A DNA stretch of 64,000 nucleotides from Sporosarcina luteola. GTDB taxonomy: Bacteria; Bacillota; Bacilli; Bacillales_A; Planococcaceae. Each line of letters opens with the position of its first letter. Positions within the stretch are counted from its first letter, which is position 1. Of the stretch, positions 1 through 8,461 are shown in pieces. Under the pieces are notes generated by a model. The model was given only the letters and a program-made list of their open reading frames with translations, had not been told where the DNA came from and searched no databases. Position numbers and translations under genes: made by a program. The stretch spans positions 1-64,000 of the forward strand of contig NZ_JAMBOI010000015.1 of assembly GCF_023715535.1 (NCBI RefSeq). Direction: 5' to 3'.

Positions 1-121
1 TGAGATTTCCCATTACGCAAGTAAGTAAGATCCCTCAAAGAAGATGAGGTGGATAGGTCCGGGGTGGAAGCGTGGCGACACGTGCAGCTGACGGATACTA
101 ATCGATCGAGGACTTAACCTT
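1..121 (+). rRNA. rrl: 23S ribosomal RNA, 3' end (partial)
   Basis: The first 121 bases match the conserved 3' end of bacterial 23S rRNA, including the GCTGACGGATACTAATCGAT segment just before the end. The gene enters from outside the window and is transcribed toward the 5S gene, about 80 bases downstream. The exact 3' end is placed by analogy with other Bacillales and could be off by a few bases. Confidence 0.95.
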
Positions 122-203
122 AAGTTACTTTAGTACGGTTGAACTTGAAGTTCAGCAACAATGTCTGTTTTATCCGGTTTTGAACGAACAAGCATCGTTC
201 AGT

Positions 204-322
204 TGTCTGGTGATGACGGCGAAGAGGTCACACCCGTTCCCATACCGAACACGGAAGTTAAGCTCTTCAGCGCTGATGGTAGTAGGGGGCTTCCCCCTGT
301 GAGAGTAAGACGTCGCCGGGCC
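204..322 (+). rRNA. rrf: 5S ribosomal RNA
   Basis: This segment matches Bacillales 5S rRNA throughout, including the CCCGTTCCCATACCGAACAC core and a closing helix between the bases near 206-215 and those near 310-320. It lies just after the 23S gene and is followed at once by a strong hairpin and T-run. It is the intact copy; a degenerate second copy lies downstream. Confidence 0.95.
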
Positions 323-326
323 AAGG

Positions 327-353
327 CCATTCCCCACGGGGAATGGTTTTTTT
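327..353 (+). terminator. rRNA operon terminator
   Basis: CCATTCCCC at 327-335 pairs with GGGGAATGG at 338-346, followed by seven T. This ends the rRNA operon. The same hairpin is repeated almost exactly at 542-561 after the degenerate 5S copy. Confidence 0.9.
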
Positions 354-365
354 GTGTTTGAAAAT

Positions 366-537
366 GTAACCGAAGGTTATTATAAGAGTCACATCCGTTC
401 TCATACCTAATACGGAAGTTAAGCTCTTCAGCGCCGATGGTAGTAAAGCGGCGCTGCCGCTTTGCGTAATTTACGCCAACGGTGTAAATTACGCAGGGAA
501 CAGGCTTCCCCCTGTGAGAGTAAGACGTCGCCGGGCC
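366..537 (+). pseudogene. Degenerate 5S rRNA copy with a hairpin insert
   Basis: From about 385 the sequence follows the intact 5S gene: GAGTCACATCCG, then TACGGAAGTTAAGCTCTTCA, then the identical 3' end up to about 537. The 5' strand of the closing helix is not conserved, so helix I cannot form properly. About 57 bases (446-502) replace three bases in the helix IV region. They contain two perfect or near-perfect hairpins: 445-463 (8 bp stem) and 464-494 (14 bp stem with one G-T pair). No 23S gene or promoter precedes this copy. It is probably a broken duplicate; a functional expanded 5S is possible but unlikely given the lost helix I. Confidence 0.75.
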
Positions 538-540
538 AAG

Positions 541-568
541 GCCATTCCCCATGGGGAATGGTTTTTTT
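541..568 (+). terminator. Second copy of the rRNA terminator
   Basis: CCATTCCCC pairs with GGGGAATGG, followed by seven T. It is the duplicate of the hairpin after the intact 5S gene and differs only in the loop. It supports a duplication that included the 5S 3' end and its terminator. Confidence 0.85.
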
Positions 569-639
569 GTGTTTATAAACCTTCATTTAAGGGAGTTAGG
601 CTGCGATTCAGGATTAGATTAGGATTGTATTATTGTCCC

Positions 640-851
640 GCACTCAAAGCCACTATCTGGCGAACAATAAATTGAATCCGCACTCAAAGCCACTATCTGG
701 CGATCAATAAATTGAATCCGCGCTCAAAGCCACTATCTGGCGATCAATAAATTGAATCCGCGCTCAAAGCCAACCATCTTGCGCTCAATGAGAGCCGTCC
801 CGCGCTCAAAGCCGACCACCTTGCGCTCAATGAGTGCTGTTCCACGCCCAA
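640..851. repeat. Phased short-core array D (GCGCTCAA, 20 then 21 bp)
   Basis: An 8-base core close to GCGCTCAA begins at 640, 660, 680, 700, 720, 740, 760, 781, 802, 823 and 844. The first seven are exactly 20 bp apart and the last four steps are exactly 21 bp. Cores read GCACTCAA, GCGAACAA, GCGATCAA, GCGCTCAA and finally ACGCCCAA. The first six units also alternate as a 40-base higher-order repeat. The gene-free stretch 570-861 holds essentially only this array. It has the same build as arrays A, B and C, whose core is the related TTATGCGY or its complement. Confidence 0.85.
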
Positions 852-861
852 AGATCACACA

Positions 862-1362
862 TCATTCATTAATTTCATAAATCAACACATCAAATAAATC
901 TCCATCAGCATAAAGCAATATTGCCCACTCCCCTGCCATGGGAATTTGCACATTGGAAGGTACGTGTGCATCTGCTCCATTATTCTCTCCTGCAAGGCCA
1001 GTAGTCCAACCTGATGTTAAGACTTGATGGATAGTGCCTGTTTCTCTGTGTAGGCCAACAACCGTGAGATTGGTTGCCGTTGGATTCTCAATCCCCCAAA
1101 GGTGCCACATCCACTTTTGTTTTGTAGTGATGCTCGGCATATCGGCACCAATAACACCTGATTTGTTTTCATTGCCTATAATATTGCCATTGAATGCAAC
1201 AGCTTTATTCTCCCAATCAATATTCTCGAAATTACTTTTAATCACGAATTCTGGTAGATCTTCAGGTAAATCGAACATGCCTTCAACTGTTTCATTTGCA
1301 GAACACCCACTAACTAGAATAACCATGCTCAAAAAAATACATCCCAAAATTTTGTGCTTCAA
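862..1362 (-). CDS. Small lipoprotein of unknown function
   Basis: A 166-residue protein starting with TTG at 1362, preceded on the minus strand by AAGGGGGCG seven bases upstream. The N-terminus is a lipoprotein signal (hydrophobic residues 4-18, lipobox VSGC with Cys20), so the protein should be anchored to the outer face of the membrane. The remainder is rich in W, N and G, with no motif I can assign to an enzyme; it resembles small Bacillus lipoproteins of uncharacterised (DUF4871-like) type, but that is a weak impression. It is isolated between the rRNA-side repeat array and the lnr-like cluster and transcribed away from the latter. Confidence 0.75.
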   Translation of the reverse strand: MKHKILGCIFLSMVILVSGCSANETVEGMFDLPEDLPEFVIKSNFENIDWENKAVAFNGNIIGNENKSGVIGADMPSITTKQKWMWHLWGIENPTATNLTVVGLHRETGTIHQVLTSGWTTGLAGENNGADAHVPSNVQIPMAGEWAILLYADGDLFDVLIYEINE

Positions 1363-1640
1363 AAAATCGCCCCCTTACTGAGAATAAATCTTATCTCAAT
1401 TTAATTATATCAATCTTCAGACTAATGAGTGAAGAAGATACTTCATTAATGGTAATTTTCTTAGAGCTATTGCTTAAAAAATACGAATAGTACATGATTA
1501 AGAGAATGGACATCGAGTGGGTGCATTACTAGAAACGTGGAAAAACCATTGTCTTCGTTGTCATGGACGCCATGACTGGTTAATTCATTACGATATACGG
1601 ACCACTGAGTTAGCATAAACAAATAGTGTGGGGTGTGGTA

Positions 1641-2849
1641 GTGAAAAGTGTCTCTCTATTTTTATTCTCTTTAGTGCGCGTAGCCATGTTAGTCATTTTA
1701 AGCGGATATTTCTTTCAAATGACGAACGGCATTGTGGATTTTCGAACTGTTTTCATAATCTCTGCCATTCCCCTATTCATTATCAGCCATTTTATTCAAA
1801 TGGCCGACGTCCGGGAGAAGACGAGAATACTTTGTTCGTCAATCGACTTTATTGTCATTACGGGGTTCGGTTTTTTATTCCCTGAGAGTGGATATTTGTA
1901 TTTAATCTTTTTCGGTGTCCTTTCAACAACCGTTTTCTTACTGTATGACCGTAAAAAACTGCTCGGACTTTTTTCAGGGACGTTTGTTACCGTATGGATA
2001 CTAATCAGTATGCAGTTATATGCACAAACAGGTGTATTTTCGCTATCGAGTAATATTGTGAACGGGATGTTCGTCTTCTATGGCGCTTTCGTCGGTAGCC
2101 TTATCCGAAATTTTCACCATGCGAAGGAGACGATTTCTGTTCAATATGGGCAGTTGAATGACTCCCACGATGCTTTGCAGGCAGCGCACAGGCAGCTGCG
2201 GGAATATGCCGAGCAAGTCGAGCAGTTGACGGCAATTCGGGAACGGAATGAGATAGCGCGCGAAATTCATGATACCGTAGGCCATAAAATGACGGCATTG
2301 GTTGTACAGTTGCAAGTGGCAGGCGAAATGGTCGAGAGGGATGCGGGAAAGGCGAAAGAGGTTCTCGCCGTTTGTGAGCAGCTTACCCGGGATGCACTCC
2401 ATGAAATACGGTTGTCTGTCCGGACATTGAAAGAGGATTATGAAAAATCTTCCTTTCGTGACGATCTACAGGAGCTTATGAATGAATTTTCATCGATGAC
2501 ATATATGGAAAGCCGGCTTATGTTGCCAGTAGACGTGGCCAGGATTCCGAAATCGTTGCAGCCGACAATCAAAAGGATTGTGCAAGAAGGCCTGACAAAT
2601 GCGAAAAAGCATGGAAATGCGGATACATGCATCGTGAAGATCCAAATGGATGAAGAAGCGATCCATATAGAAATAAAGGATGATGGGAAAGGGGAAAAGA
2701 ATTTTATACCAAATTTCGGTTTGATTAATATGAAAGAGCGTGTTGCGGAGCATGAGGGTTCATTTGAAATCGAAAGCTTTGAAGGGGAAGGCTTTAGTAT
2801 TATGATCACCTTTCCGCTTAAACAGATATCGTCGGGGGTGAAGGGATGA
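1641..2849 (+). CDS. lnrJ: Sensor histidine kinase, LnrJ/YfiJ-like
   Basis: A membrane histidine kinase of the NarL-partner class, 402 residues from the GTG at 1641, which has GGGGTG six bases upstream; a GTG at 1626 would add five residues. The N-terminal third holds about five or six membrane segments. Then come a coiled coil, the HisKA_3 box (REIHDTVGHKMTAL, phosphoacceptor His), the N-box (QEGLTNAKKHG) and the G-boxes (DDGKGE, FGLINMKERV). The response regulator overlaps its stop codon. The order kinase-regulator-ATPase-two permeases and all lengths match B. subtilis lnrJKLMN (yfiJKLMN), where the kinase senses linearmycins and related polyenes. The specific ligand here is inferred. Confidence 0.85.
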   Translation: MKSVSLFLFSLVRVAMLVILSGYFFQMTNGIVDFRTVFIISAIPLFIISHFIQMADVREKTRILCSSIDFIVITGFGFLFPESGYLYLIFFGVLSTTVFLLYDRKKLLGLFSGTFVTVWILISMQLYAQTGVFSLSSNIVNGMFVFYGAFVGSLIRNFHHAKETISVQYGQLNDSHDALQAAHRQLREYAEQVEQLTAIRERNEIAREIHDTVGHKMTALVVQLQVAGEMVERDAGKAKEVLAVCEQLTRDALHEIRLSVRTLKEDYEKSSFRDDLQELMNEFSSMTYMESRLMLPVDVARIPKSLQPTIKRIVQEGLTNAKKHGNADTCIVKIQMDEEAIHIEIKDDGKGEKNFIPNFGLINMKERVAEHEGSFEIESFEGEGFSIMITFPLKQISSGVKG

Positions 2850-3498
2850 TAAGAATTATGATTGTCGACGACCAGCCATTGGTGCGGGAAGGGCTTAGCA
2901 CGTTGCTGGGCTTGCGTTCCGAGATTGAAGTAGTTGGGACGGCGATGGATGGTAAGGATGCGTTATATAAAGCGGTGGAGCTTCTACCTGATATCATGTT
3001 AATGGATATCAGGATGCCCGGCGTGAATGGCGTTGAAGGTACAAGGTTACTAAAAGATAGCCTGCCAGATGTGAAAGTATTGATTCTGACGACGTTCAAC
3101 GACAGTGAATACATATTCGATGCGCTTGAAGAAGGGGCGAACGGTTACTTATTGAAGGATATGCCGACGGATACGATTGTTCAGGCGATCCTTACCGTCT
3201 ATCATGGCGGTGTCGTGCTGCCGAAGGAATTTACTTCGCAGGTGCTGACGGAGCTTAGAATGAAGAGTCAAACTAGCCAGGAAGAACTGCCGAAAGGGCT
3301 AGAGGGGTTATCCGATGGGAAGCGGAGGTACTGACTCACCTCGGAGAAGGATTGAACAATAAGGAAATTGCGGATGCGTTATTCATTACCGAAGGAACGG
3401 TAAAGAACCATGTTTCGAACGTCATTCAGAAGCTGGGACTTCGTGATCGGACACAGGCGGCAATCTATGCTGTCCGCTATGGCATAACGACATTCTGA
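2846..3498 (+). pseudogene. lnrK: Response regulator LnrK-like, single-base frameshift
   Basis: A NarL/FixJ-family response regulator that starts at the ATG overlapping the kinase stop codon. The receiver domain is complete (VDDQ near the start, phosphoacceptor Asp in LMDIRMPG, Lys in YLLKDMP). The frame stops at 3334 after 162 residues. The LuxR-type helix-turn-helix continues in another frame to the stop at 3496-3498 (LGEGLNNKEIADALFITE, TVKNHVSNVIQKLGLRDR). Adding one base between 3316 and 3317 restores LSDREAEVL and gives a normal protein of 217 residues. So the DNA-binding half is intact but out of frame. Either the gene is recently inactivated or the sequence has a one-base error. Confidence 0.85.
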
Positions 3499-3524
3499 CA
3501 TTACTTTCTGCATACGTATATGAG

Positions 3525-3550
3525 AAACGGCACATTGGTGTCGTTTTTTT
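3525..3550 (+). terminator. Terminator after lnrK
   Basis: AAACGGCAC pairs with GTGTCGTTT around the loop ATTG, followed by T. It separates the two-component genes from the exporter genes, which suggests the exporter has its own promoter in 3551-3633. I could not identify that promoter. Confidence 0.7.
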
Positions 3551-3633
3551 CATGCCTTTAAAATCTATCGCGCGCTCGATGTAGGGGAGAGGCTTCCACA
3601 ATAAAATAGAAATAAAGAAGGAGGCTGCGGAGA

Positions 3634-4566
3634 ATGCTTACACTTACGGATGTGAAAAAGAGCTTCGGTGCACATGAGGTCATCAAAGGGATTTCTTTTC
3701 AAGTCGAAAAAGGGGAGTCGTTCGGGTTGCTCGGTCCGAATGGCGCGGGGAAGTCAACGCTCATTTCAATGATATGCGGACTGATTCCAAACGGCGCAGG
3801 GGAAATCCGGGTTAATGGAAAACTTGTCGGCAAGCATCTGAAGGAAACCAAACAGATAATAGGAGTCGTACCGCAAGACATTGCCCTCTATCCGACGATG
3901 TCCGCGATGGACAATCTGATGTTTTGGGGAAAGATGTACGGTCTATCCGGCAAAAAAGCGAAGGCCCGTGCGAAGGAAGTCCTTAACATCGTTGGTCTGA
4001 CGGAACGCGGTAAGGACAGGATCGAAACCTTTTCGGGCGGGATGAAACGGCGGATCAATATCGGGGCCGCGCTTATGCATGAACCGCAACTGCTCATTAT
4101 GGATGAACCGACAGTCGGTATCGATCCTCAATCGAGGAATCATATTTTGGAGACGGTGAAATCATTGAATGAACAAGGACTGACGGTCATTTACACGAGT
4201 CATTATATGGAAGAGGTCGAGTTTCTTTGCAAGCGGATTGCGATCCTTGATGAAGGGAAGCTCATCGTAAGCGGCACGAAGAAGGATTTAAACAATCGTT
4301 TGGCGGGTGGAATTGTGTTAAAGCTTACAGTCGGTACCTTGCACCCTTCATTTATCGAGCAGGTAAAGAAGCTGAATGGAGTGGAAAAGGTCATTGTCCA
4401 GACAGCCGAGGAGCTCGATGTGCATTTGCAATCGAAAATGGAAATCGTAGCGGACGTAATCCTGCTTGCTAGCCAGTCAGGCGTCGTGATACACAATATG
4501 CAGCTCAAGGAAGCGAATTTGGAGACATTGTTTTTGCAACTGACAGGACGCTCTTTGCGTGAATAG
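3634..4566 (+). CDS. lnrL: ABC exporter ATP-binding protein, LnrL-like
   Basis: A 310-residue ABC ATPase of the antibiotic-exporter (DrrA/CcmA) type. Walker A is GPNGAGKST near residue 35, the signature is FSGGMKRR, and Walker B is LLIMDEP followed by the H-loop in YTSHYMEE. The C-terminal tail of about 90 residues is typical of this family. The ribosome site AAGGAGGCTGCGG precedes the ATG. The two following genes encode ABC-2 permeases, so together they should form one exporter. Length and context match LnrL (YfiL), part of the linearmycin resistance exporter in B. subtilis; the substrate here is inferred. Confidence 0.88.
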   Translation: MLTLTDVKKSFGAHEVIKGISFQVEKGESFGLLGPNGAGKSTLISMICGLIPNGAGEIRVNGKLVGKHLKETKQIIGVVPQDIALYPTMSAMDNLMFWGKMYGLSGKKAKARAKEVLNIVGLTERGKDRIETFSGGMKRRINIGAALMHEPQLLIMDEPTVGIDPQSRNHILETVKSLNEQGLTVIYTSHYMEEVEFLCKRIAILDEGKLIVSGTKKDLNNRLAGGIVLKLTVGTLHPSFIEQVKKLNGVEKVIVQTAEELDVHLQSKMEIVADVILLASQSGVVIHNMQLKEANLETLFLQLTGRSLRE

Positions 4567-4577
4567 GAGGGACTGCA

Positions 4578-5762
4578 ATGAAGAGCCTTGTAATAGCTGT
4601 TAAAGATGCGAAGATTCACTTGAAAGACCGTAAAGCGATCCTCATGATGATCCTCATGCCGATTATATTGACTGTCATTTTAGGATCCGCCTTGAAAGGG
4701 GTGATGGGTGGAGGAAGCATGTCTGAAACCGTTTTAGGCGTCTATTCACCCGAATCGAATGAAATGGCGGAAAGTATTATCCGGGCTCTGGGGGGAGACG
4801 GGCTTGCCATTACAGTCGAACGGGCGGAATCTGAGAAACAACTGCTGGATTGGATGGAGGAAAGGGAAGTCCACGTCGGCCTACTTTTACCGGATGAATG
4901 GGATCCTGATACAGAACGGGCCATCATCTTGCCAACCACCGGGCAGGAAACAACGGCGACCCTCATCCGGCAGATGATAGAGACGTTTGCTCAAATGTCG
5001 CAGGCAATCGCACACTCCACAACTACAGTCATGGCGGAGGCTGCGGCGTTGTCTAGTGATGGCAGGGTTGACATGGAAGCCATCCAACAAGAGCTTACGA
5101 CATCGATTGAGAAGGTTATGAATGAACAACGGACGTATGTTAGTGAGCCTGCACTAGAAGAATCGGTGAGTTCCATGCAGTACTATGCTGCAGCCATGGC
5201 GGCGATGTTCCTTCTATTCAACGCGATGGCAGGTGGAAAGTCATTTCATCAGGAAAAGCGGAGTGAAACACTGTCGCGATTGATGATGACTCCGACGTCC
5301 GTTCGTTCAATTCTAACAGGAAAGTTCATCGGTGCATTTCTATTTGCATGGATCCAATTTCTGATTTTCATGGGGGCTACACATTTCTTGCTGAAGGTTG
5401 ACTGGGGCCCATCCATCCTGCAAGTCCTCTTCATCACCTTCTTCTATATCTTTTCAGTAGCAGGATTGGCGATGGTTGTAGCTGCCTTTACGACAAACGA
5501 GAAAATGGCGGACATCGTTGGAACCATGGGTGTCCAAGTAATGGCGTTGCTTGGCGGTTCGATGCTTCCCCTCTCTTTATTCTCTGAAGTCATGCGGAAA
5601 ATTGCCATGGCGATGCCCAATTCATGGGCATTGACGAGCTACACATCAATCATGACAGGCACTTCTTGGTCCGCGTTATGGCTGCCGGCAGGGGTGTTGC
5701 TCGGCGTAGGGATTGTATCCATTTTCATCTGTTCAATTCGGCTCGGGCGCCGGATTGCTTAG
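4578..5762 (+). CDS. lnrM: ABC-2 type permease, LnrM-like
   Basis: A 394-residue integral membrane protein, first of two permease genes, 11 bases after the ATPase gene with AGGAGGGACTGCA before the ATG. One membrane segment near residues 20-40, a large outer loop (about 45-210), then five C-terminal membrane segments, which is the ABC-2 plan. The loop contains a helical stretch rich in Met and Ala. It should pair with the next permease and the LnrL-like ATPase to expel a membrane-active compound. The assignment rests on family and operon order. Confidence 0.85.
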   Translation: MKSLVIAVKDAKIHLKDRKAILMMILMPIILTVILGSALKGVMGGGSMSETVLGVYSPESNEMAESIIRALGGDGLAITVERAESEKQLLDWMEEREVHVGLLLPDEWDPDTERAIILPTTGQETTATLIRQMIETFAQMSQAIAHSTTTVMAEAAALSSDGRVDMEAIQQELTTSIEKVMNEQRTYVSEPALEESVSSMQYYAAAMAAMFLLFNAMAGGKSFHQEKRSETLSRLMMTPTSVRSILTGKFIGAFLFAWIQFLIFMGATHFLLKVDWGPSILQVLFITFFYIFSVAGLAMVVAAFTTNEKMADIVGTMGVQVMALLGGSMLPLSLFSEVMRKIAMAMPNSWALTSYTSIMTGTSWSALWLPAGVLLGVGIVSIFICSIRLGRRIA

Positions 5763-5776
5763 GGGAGGTATATGGA

Positions 5777-6925
5777 ATGAAGAAAATTTTATCGATTTGT
5801 CTGTTTGAAATTAAACGGACGTTCAAGAAGAAATCGTCGATTGTCTTAATGCTTGGGATGCCGCTGCTATTCACGTTTCTCTTCGGCAGTATTTTTGGGA
5901 AGAATGCCGATATAACATTTCGCATCGCATTGGTCGATGAGGAACAGACAGCGTTTTCGAAGGACGTCATTCAGAAGTTGATGATGGATGAAATGATTTC
6001 CTATGAGCTTGTTAATGCTCTTGAAGCGGAGGAGTTGTTGGCGCGTAATGAGGTGCAGGGCATTGTAACGCTTGAAAAAGGAATTGCAACTAAGCTTCGC
6101 AATGAAAAGCCACCCGCTACCTTTCAACCTTCACTCGGCATGTCGACAGCGCCACTCGTCATACAACAAGTGAATCAGGCAATGCAAGCCGTAGACATTT
6201 ACGTTGCGGCGTCGCAGGTTGGAGGCTTCTATTTCAATGAAAGCTGGGAATCCGTCTACGGGCGGATCACGGAAAATGAAGGGCGTATCCAAGCATGGAC
6301 CGAACAAAAAACAAATGCACCCACTGGGCATCCGATGATGGGCATCTCCTATAGCTCTGCCGGATTCTCCATCATGTTCGTTATGATCATGATGCTTTCG
6401 ATGACAGGCACGCTGATTGAAGCGAGGCAGGCTGGAATCTGGTCGAGATTGTTTACGACACCCGTCACCCGTTTCCAAGTGCTGCTTGGCTATTTCCTAT
6501 CCTTTCTAATCGTGGGATGGATTCAGTTTTTCCTTCTTATCTTGCTGTCTTCCACGTTGTTTGACGTCAACTGGGGCTCCCCGGCAGCATTGCTTCTTCT
6601 CGTCACGGCCTTGCTTCTTTGTGTCGTAGGCCTCGGAATTGCCATTGCAAGCCTTGTGAAGACGGTTGATCAGCAACACGCCATTGGCACTTTGGTGATC
6701 ATCTCAACATGCATGCTTGGTGGGGTCTATTGGCCAATCAGCATGGTGCCTGACGTTATGCGGAAAATCGCCAACTTTGTCCCTCAGACATGGGCAATGG
6801 AAGGTTTGACGACGCTGATTGCCGACAGTGGCACTATCGGGGACATCTTCATGCCGCTCATTGTCTTACTCGGTTTCGCCGTGATATTCCTATTCATCGG
6901 ACTATCAAGAATGAAATACGTATGA
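5777..6925 (+). CDS. lnrN: ABC-2 type permease, LnrN-like
   Basis: The second permease, 382 residues, same plan as its neighbour: N-terminal membrane segment after MKKILSICLFEIKRTFKKK, large outer loop, then five or six membrane segments from about residue 210. The start at 5777 is chosen because AGGGGAGG lies ten bases upstream; the open frame extends further back but through the upstream gene. It is the last gene of the exporter operon, closed by a hairpin at 6929-6949. B. subtilis LnrN has nearly the same length. Confidence 0.85.
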   Translation: MKKILSICLFEIKRTFKKKSSIVLMLGMPLLFTFLFGSIFGKNADITFRIALVDEEQTAFSKDVIQKLMMDEMISYELVNALEAEELLARNEVQGIVTLEKGIATKLRNEKPPATFQPSLGMSTAPLVIQQVNQAMQAVDIYVAASQVGGFYFNESWESVYGRITENEGRIQAWTEQKTNAPTGHPMMGISYSSAGFSIMFVMIMMLSMTGTLIEARQAGIWSRLFTTPVTRFQVLLGYFLSFLIVGWIQFFLLILLSSTLFDVNWGSPAALLLLVTALLLCVVGLGIAIASLVKTVDQQHAIGTLVIISTCMLGGVYWPISMVPDVMRKIANFVPQTWAMEGLTTLIADSGTIGDIFMPLIVLLGFAVIFLFIGLSRMKYV

Positions 6926-6928
6926 TTG

Positions 6929-6949
6929 CCGGGGCAACCCGGTTTTTTT
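6929..6949 (+). terminator. Terminator of the exporter operon
   Basis: CCGGG and CCCGG form a short GC stem with loop GCAA, followed by seven T, right after the last permease gene. Confidence 0.75.
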
Positions 6950-7024
6950 CATTTCCAAGAAGGAGTTTTCACCCTTACTGTCCCGACTTCCTTTATAATA
7001 GATACAAAGGAAGTGTGAATCGTA

Positions 7025-8449
7025 ATGAGTGAACAAACTAAACCGCTTGTCCAAGCACTTAGCAAGTTCGAGGAAAAGCGGCCGATCTCCTTTCATGTGC
7101 CGGGTCATAAAAACGGTCTGCTGTCCGGCTTGCCGGAAGAAATGCAGTCCGTGCTGCCATACGATATGACGGAATTGGAAGGGTTGGATGACTTGCATGA
7201 GCCGTCCGGGGTGATCCGTGAAGCGGAGCAACGGCTTTCGGCTTTGTATCAATCCGACCGGAGCTTCTTTCTCGTCAATGGATCGACGGTCGGCAATTTA
7301 GCAATGATGTACGCGGCGTGCAGACCTGGTGATACGGTCATTGTGCAGCGGAATGCACATAAATCAATCTTTCATGCGATTGAATTGACAGGCGCCAAGC
7401 CGGTCTTTGTATCGCCTGTTTGGGATGCCCATTCGAATACGCCGGGTGCAGTCCGTTTTGCAATAGTGAAAGAGGCGATAGAAGCGTATCCCAATGCCAA
7501 GGCGGTCGTTCTGACGTATCCGACTTACTATGGAGTGGCAGGCACCGAGCTTACGGACATTATTCATTATTGTCATGAGAAGAGCATCCCTGTTTTGGTC
7601 GATGAAGCGCATGGAGCCCATTTTGTCGCAGGAGATGCATTTCCGCAATCCGCATTGGAGCTAGGGGCGGACATCGTTGTGCACTCAGCTCATAAAACAT
7701 TACCCGCCATGACGATGGCGTCATTTTTACATATCAGGTCGTTAATCATCTCTCCTGAAAGGATAGCGCATTATTTGGGCATGCTCCAATCGAGCAGCCC
7801 ATCCTATTTGCTCATGGCGTCGCTTGACGATGCACGGGCATACGCAGAGTCCTATACGAAGGAAGATCAAGTCGAATTCCTGGAAAAGCGTCGAGCCTTC
7901 ATCGGCAACCTACTCACCATTCCTGAATTGCGGATCGTAGAATCGGAAGACCCTTTAAAATTATTGCTGCGAGTCCAAGGCTATACAGGGTTTGAATTGC
8001 TTGCTAGGCTTGAAGCGGAAGGGGTTTTCGCAGAACTAGCCGACCCATTCCAAGTGCTATTCATTTTGCCGTTGCTGAAAAAGAGTAAAGAGTATCCATT
8101 CAGCGAAAGTGTTCAAAGAATTGCAGCTGCCGTCGCAAGCTTGCCGATGAAGGAAGAGCTAGAGTTGATGGACGAATCGATATCGGCGGATGAAAGAATA
8201 TCCACCCTGACCTATCTCCCGCAAGAACTTTATGGGAGAGAAACCGAATGGAAATCAATAGAAGAAGCTGTCGGTTATGTCGCGGCAGCTGCCATCATTC
8301 CTTACCCGCCCGGCATTCCGTTGCTCCTTGGCGGAGAAACGGTAACAAAGCGGCATATTGCGACGCTTGTACAATACTTGCAAATGAATGCAAAATTTCA
8401 AGGCGCCATTCGGGCGAATGATAGACAAATACAAGTGATCATCGATTGA
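7025..8449 (+). CDS. yaaO: PLP-dependent Orn/Lys/Arg decarboxylase-family protein YaaO
   Basis: A 474-residue fold-type I pyridoxal-phosphate enzyme of the Orn/Lys/Arg decarboxylase group II family, short form without the N-terminal wing domain. The cofactor lysine is K224 in SAHKTLPAMT, the Asp that holds the pyridine nitrogen is in VDEAHGAHF (about 193-200), and HVPGHKN near residue 25 is the usual family signature. In B. subtilis the homologue YaaO sits just before tmk, as here. Its true substrate is not settled; lysine or arginine decarboxylation is the family expectation. It reads into tmk with 12 bases between. Confidence 0.9.
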   Translation: MSEQTKPLVQALSKFEEKRPISFHVPGHKNGLLSGLPEEMQSVLPYDMTELEGLDDLHEPSGVIREAEQRLSALYQSDRSFFLVNGSTVGNLAMMYAACRPGDTVIVQRNAHKSIFHAIELTGAKPVFVSPVWDAHSNTPGAVRFAIVKEAIEAYPNAKAVVLTYPTYYGVAGTELTDIIHYCHEKSIPVLVDEAHGAHFVAGDAFPQSALELGADIVVHSAHKTLPAMTMASFLHIRSLIISPERIAHYLGMLQSSSPSYLLMASLDDARAYAESYTKEDQVEFLEKRRAFIGNLLTIPELRIVESEDPLKLLLRVQGYTGFELLARLEAEGVFAELADPFQVLFILPLLKKSKEYPFSESVQRIAAAVASLPMKEELELMDESISADERISTLTYLPQELYGRETEWKSIEEAVGYVAAAAIIPYPPGIPLLLGGETVTKRHIATLVQYLQMNAKFQGAIRANDRQIQVIID

Positions 8450-8461
8450 CGGAGGCATACT

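Noticed and set aside
161-552. Open frames over the 5S region on both strands
   Set aside because: They lie within structural RNA genes and terminators, and have no ribosome site.
1034-1381. A plus-strand frame across the lipoprotein gene
   Set aside because: It is the shadow of the minus-strand gene, which has a lipobox signal peptide and a good ribosome site.
3300-3340. Programmed frameshift in the response regulator gene
   Set aside because: No slippery run and no downstream stimulator of the usual kind is seen at 3316; a simple one-base loss or sequencing error explains it better.
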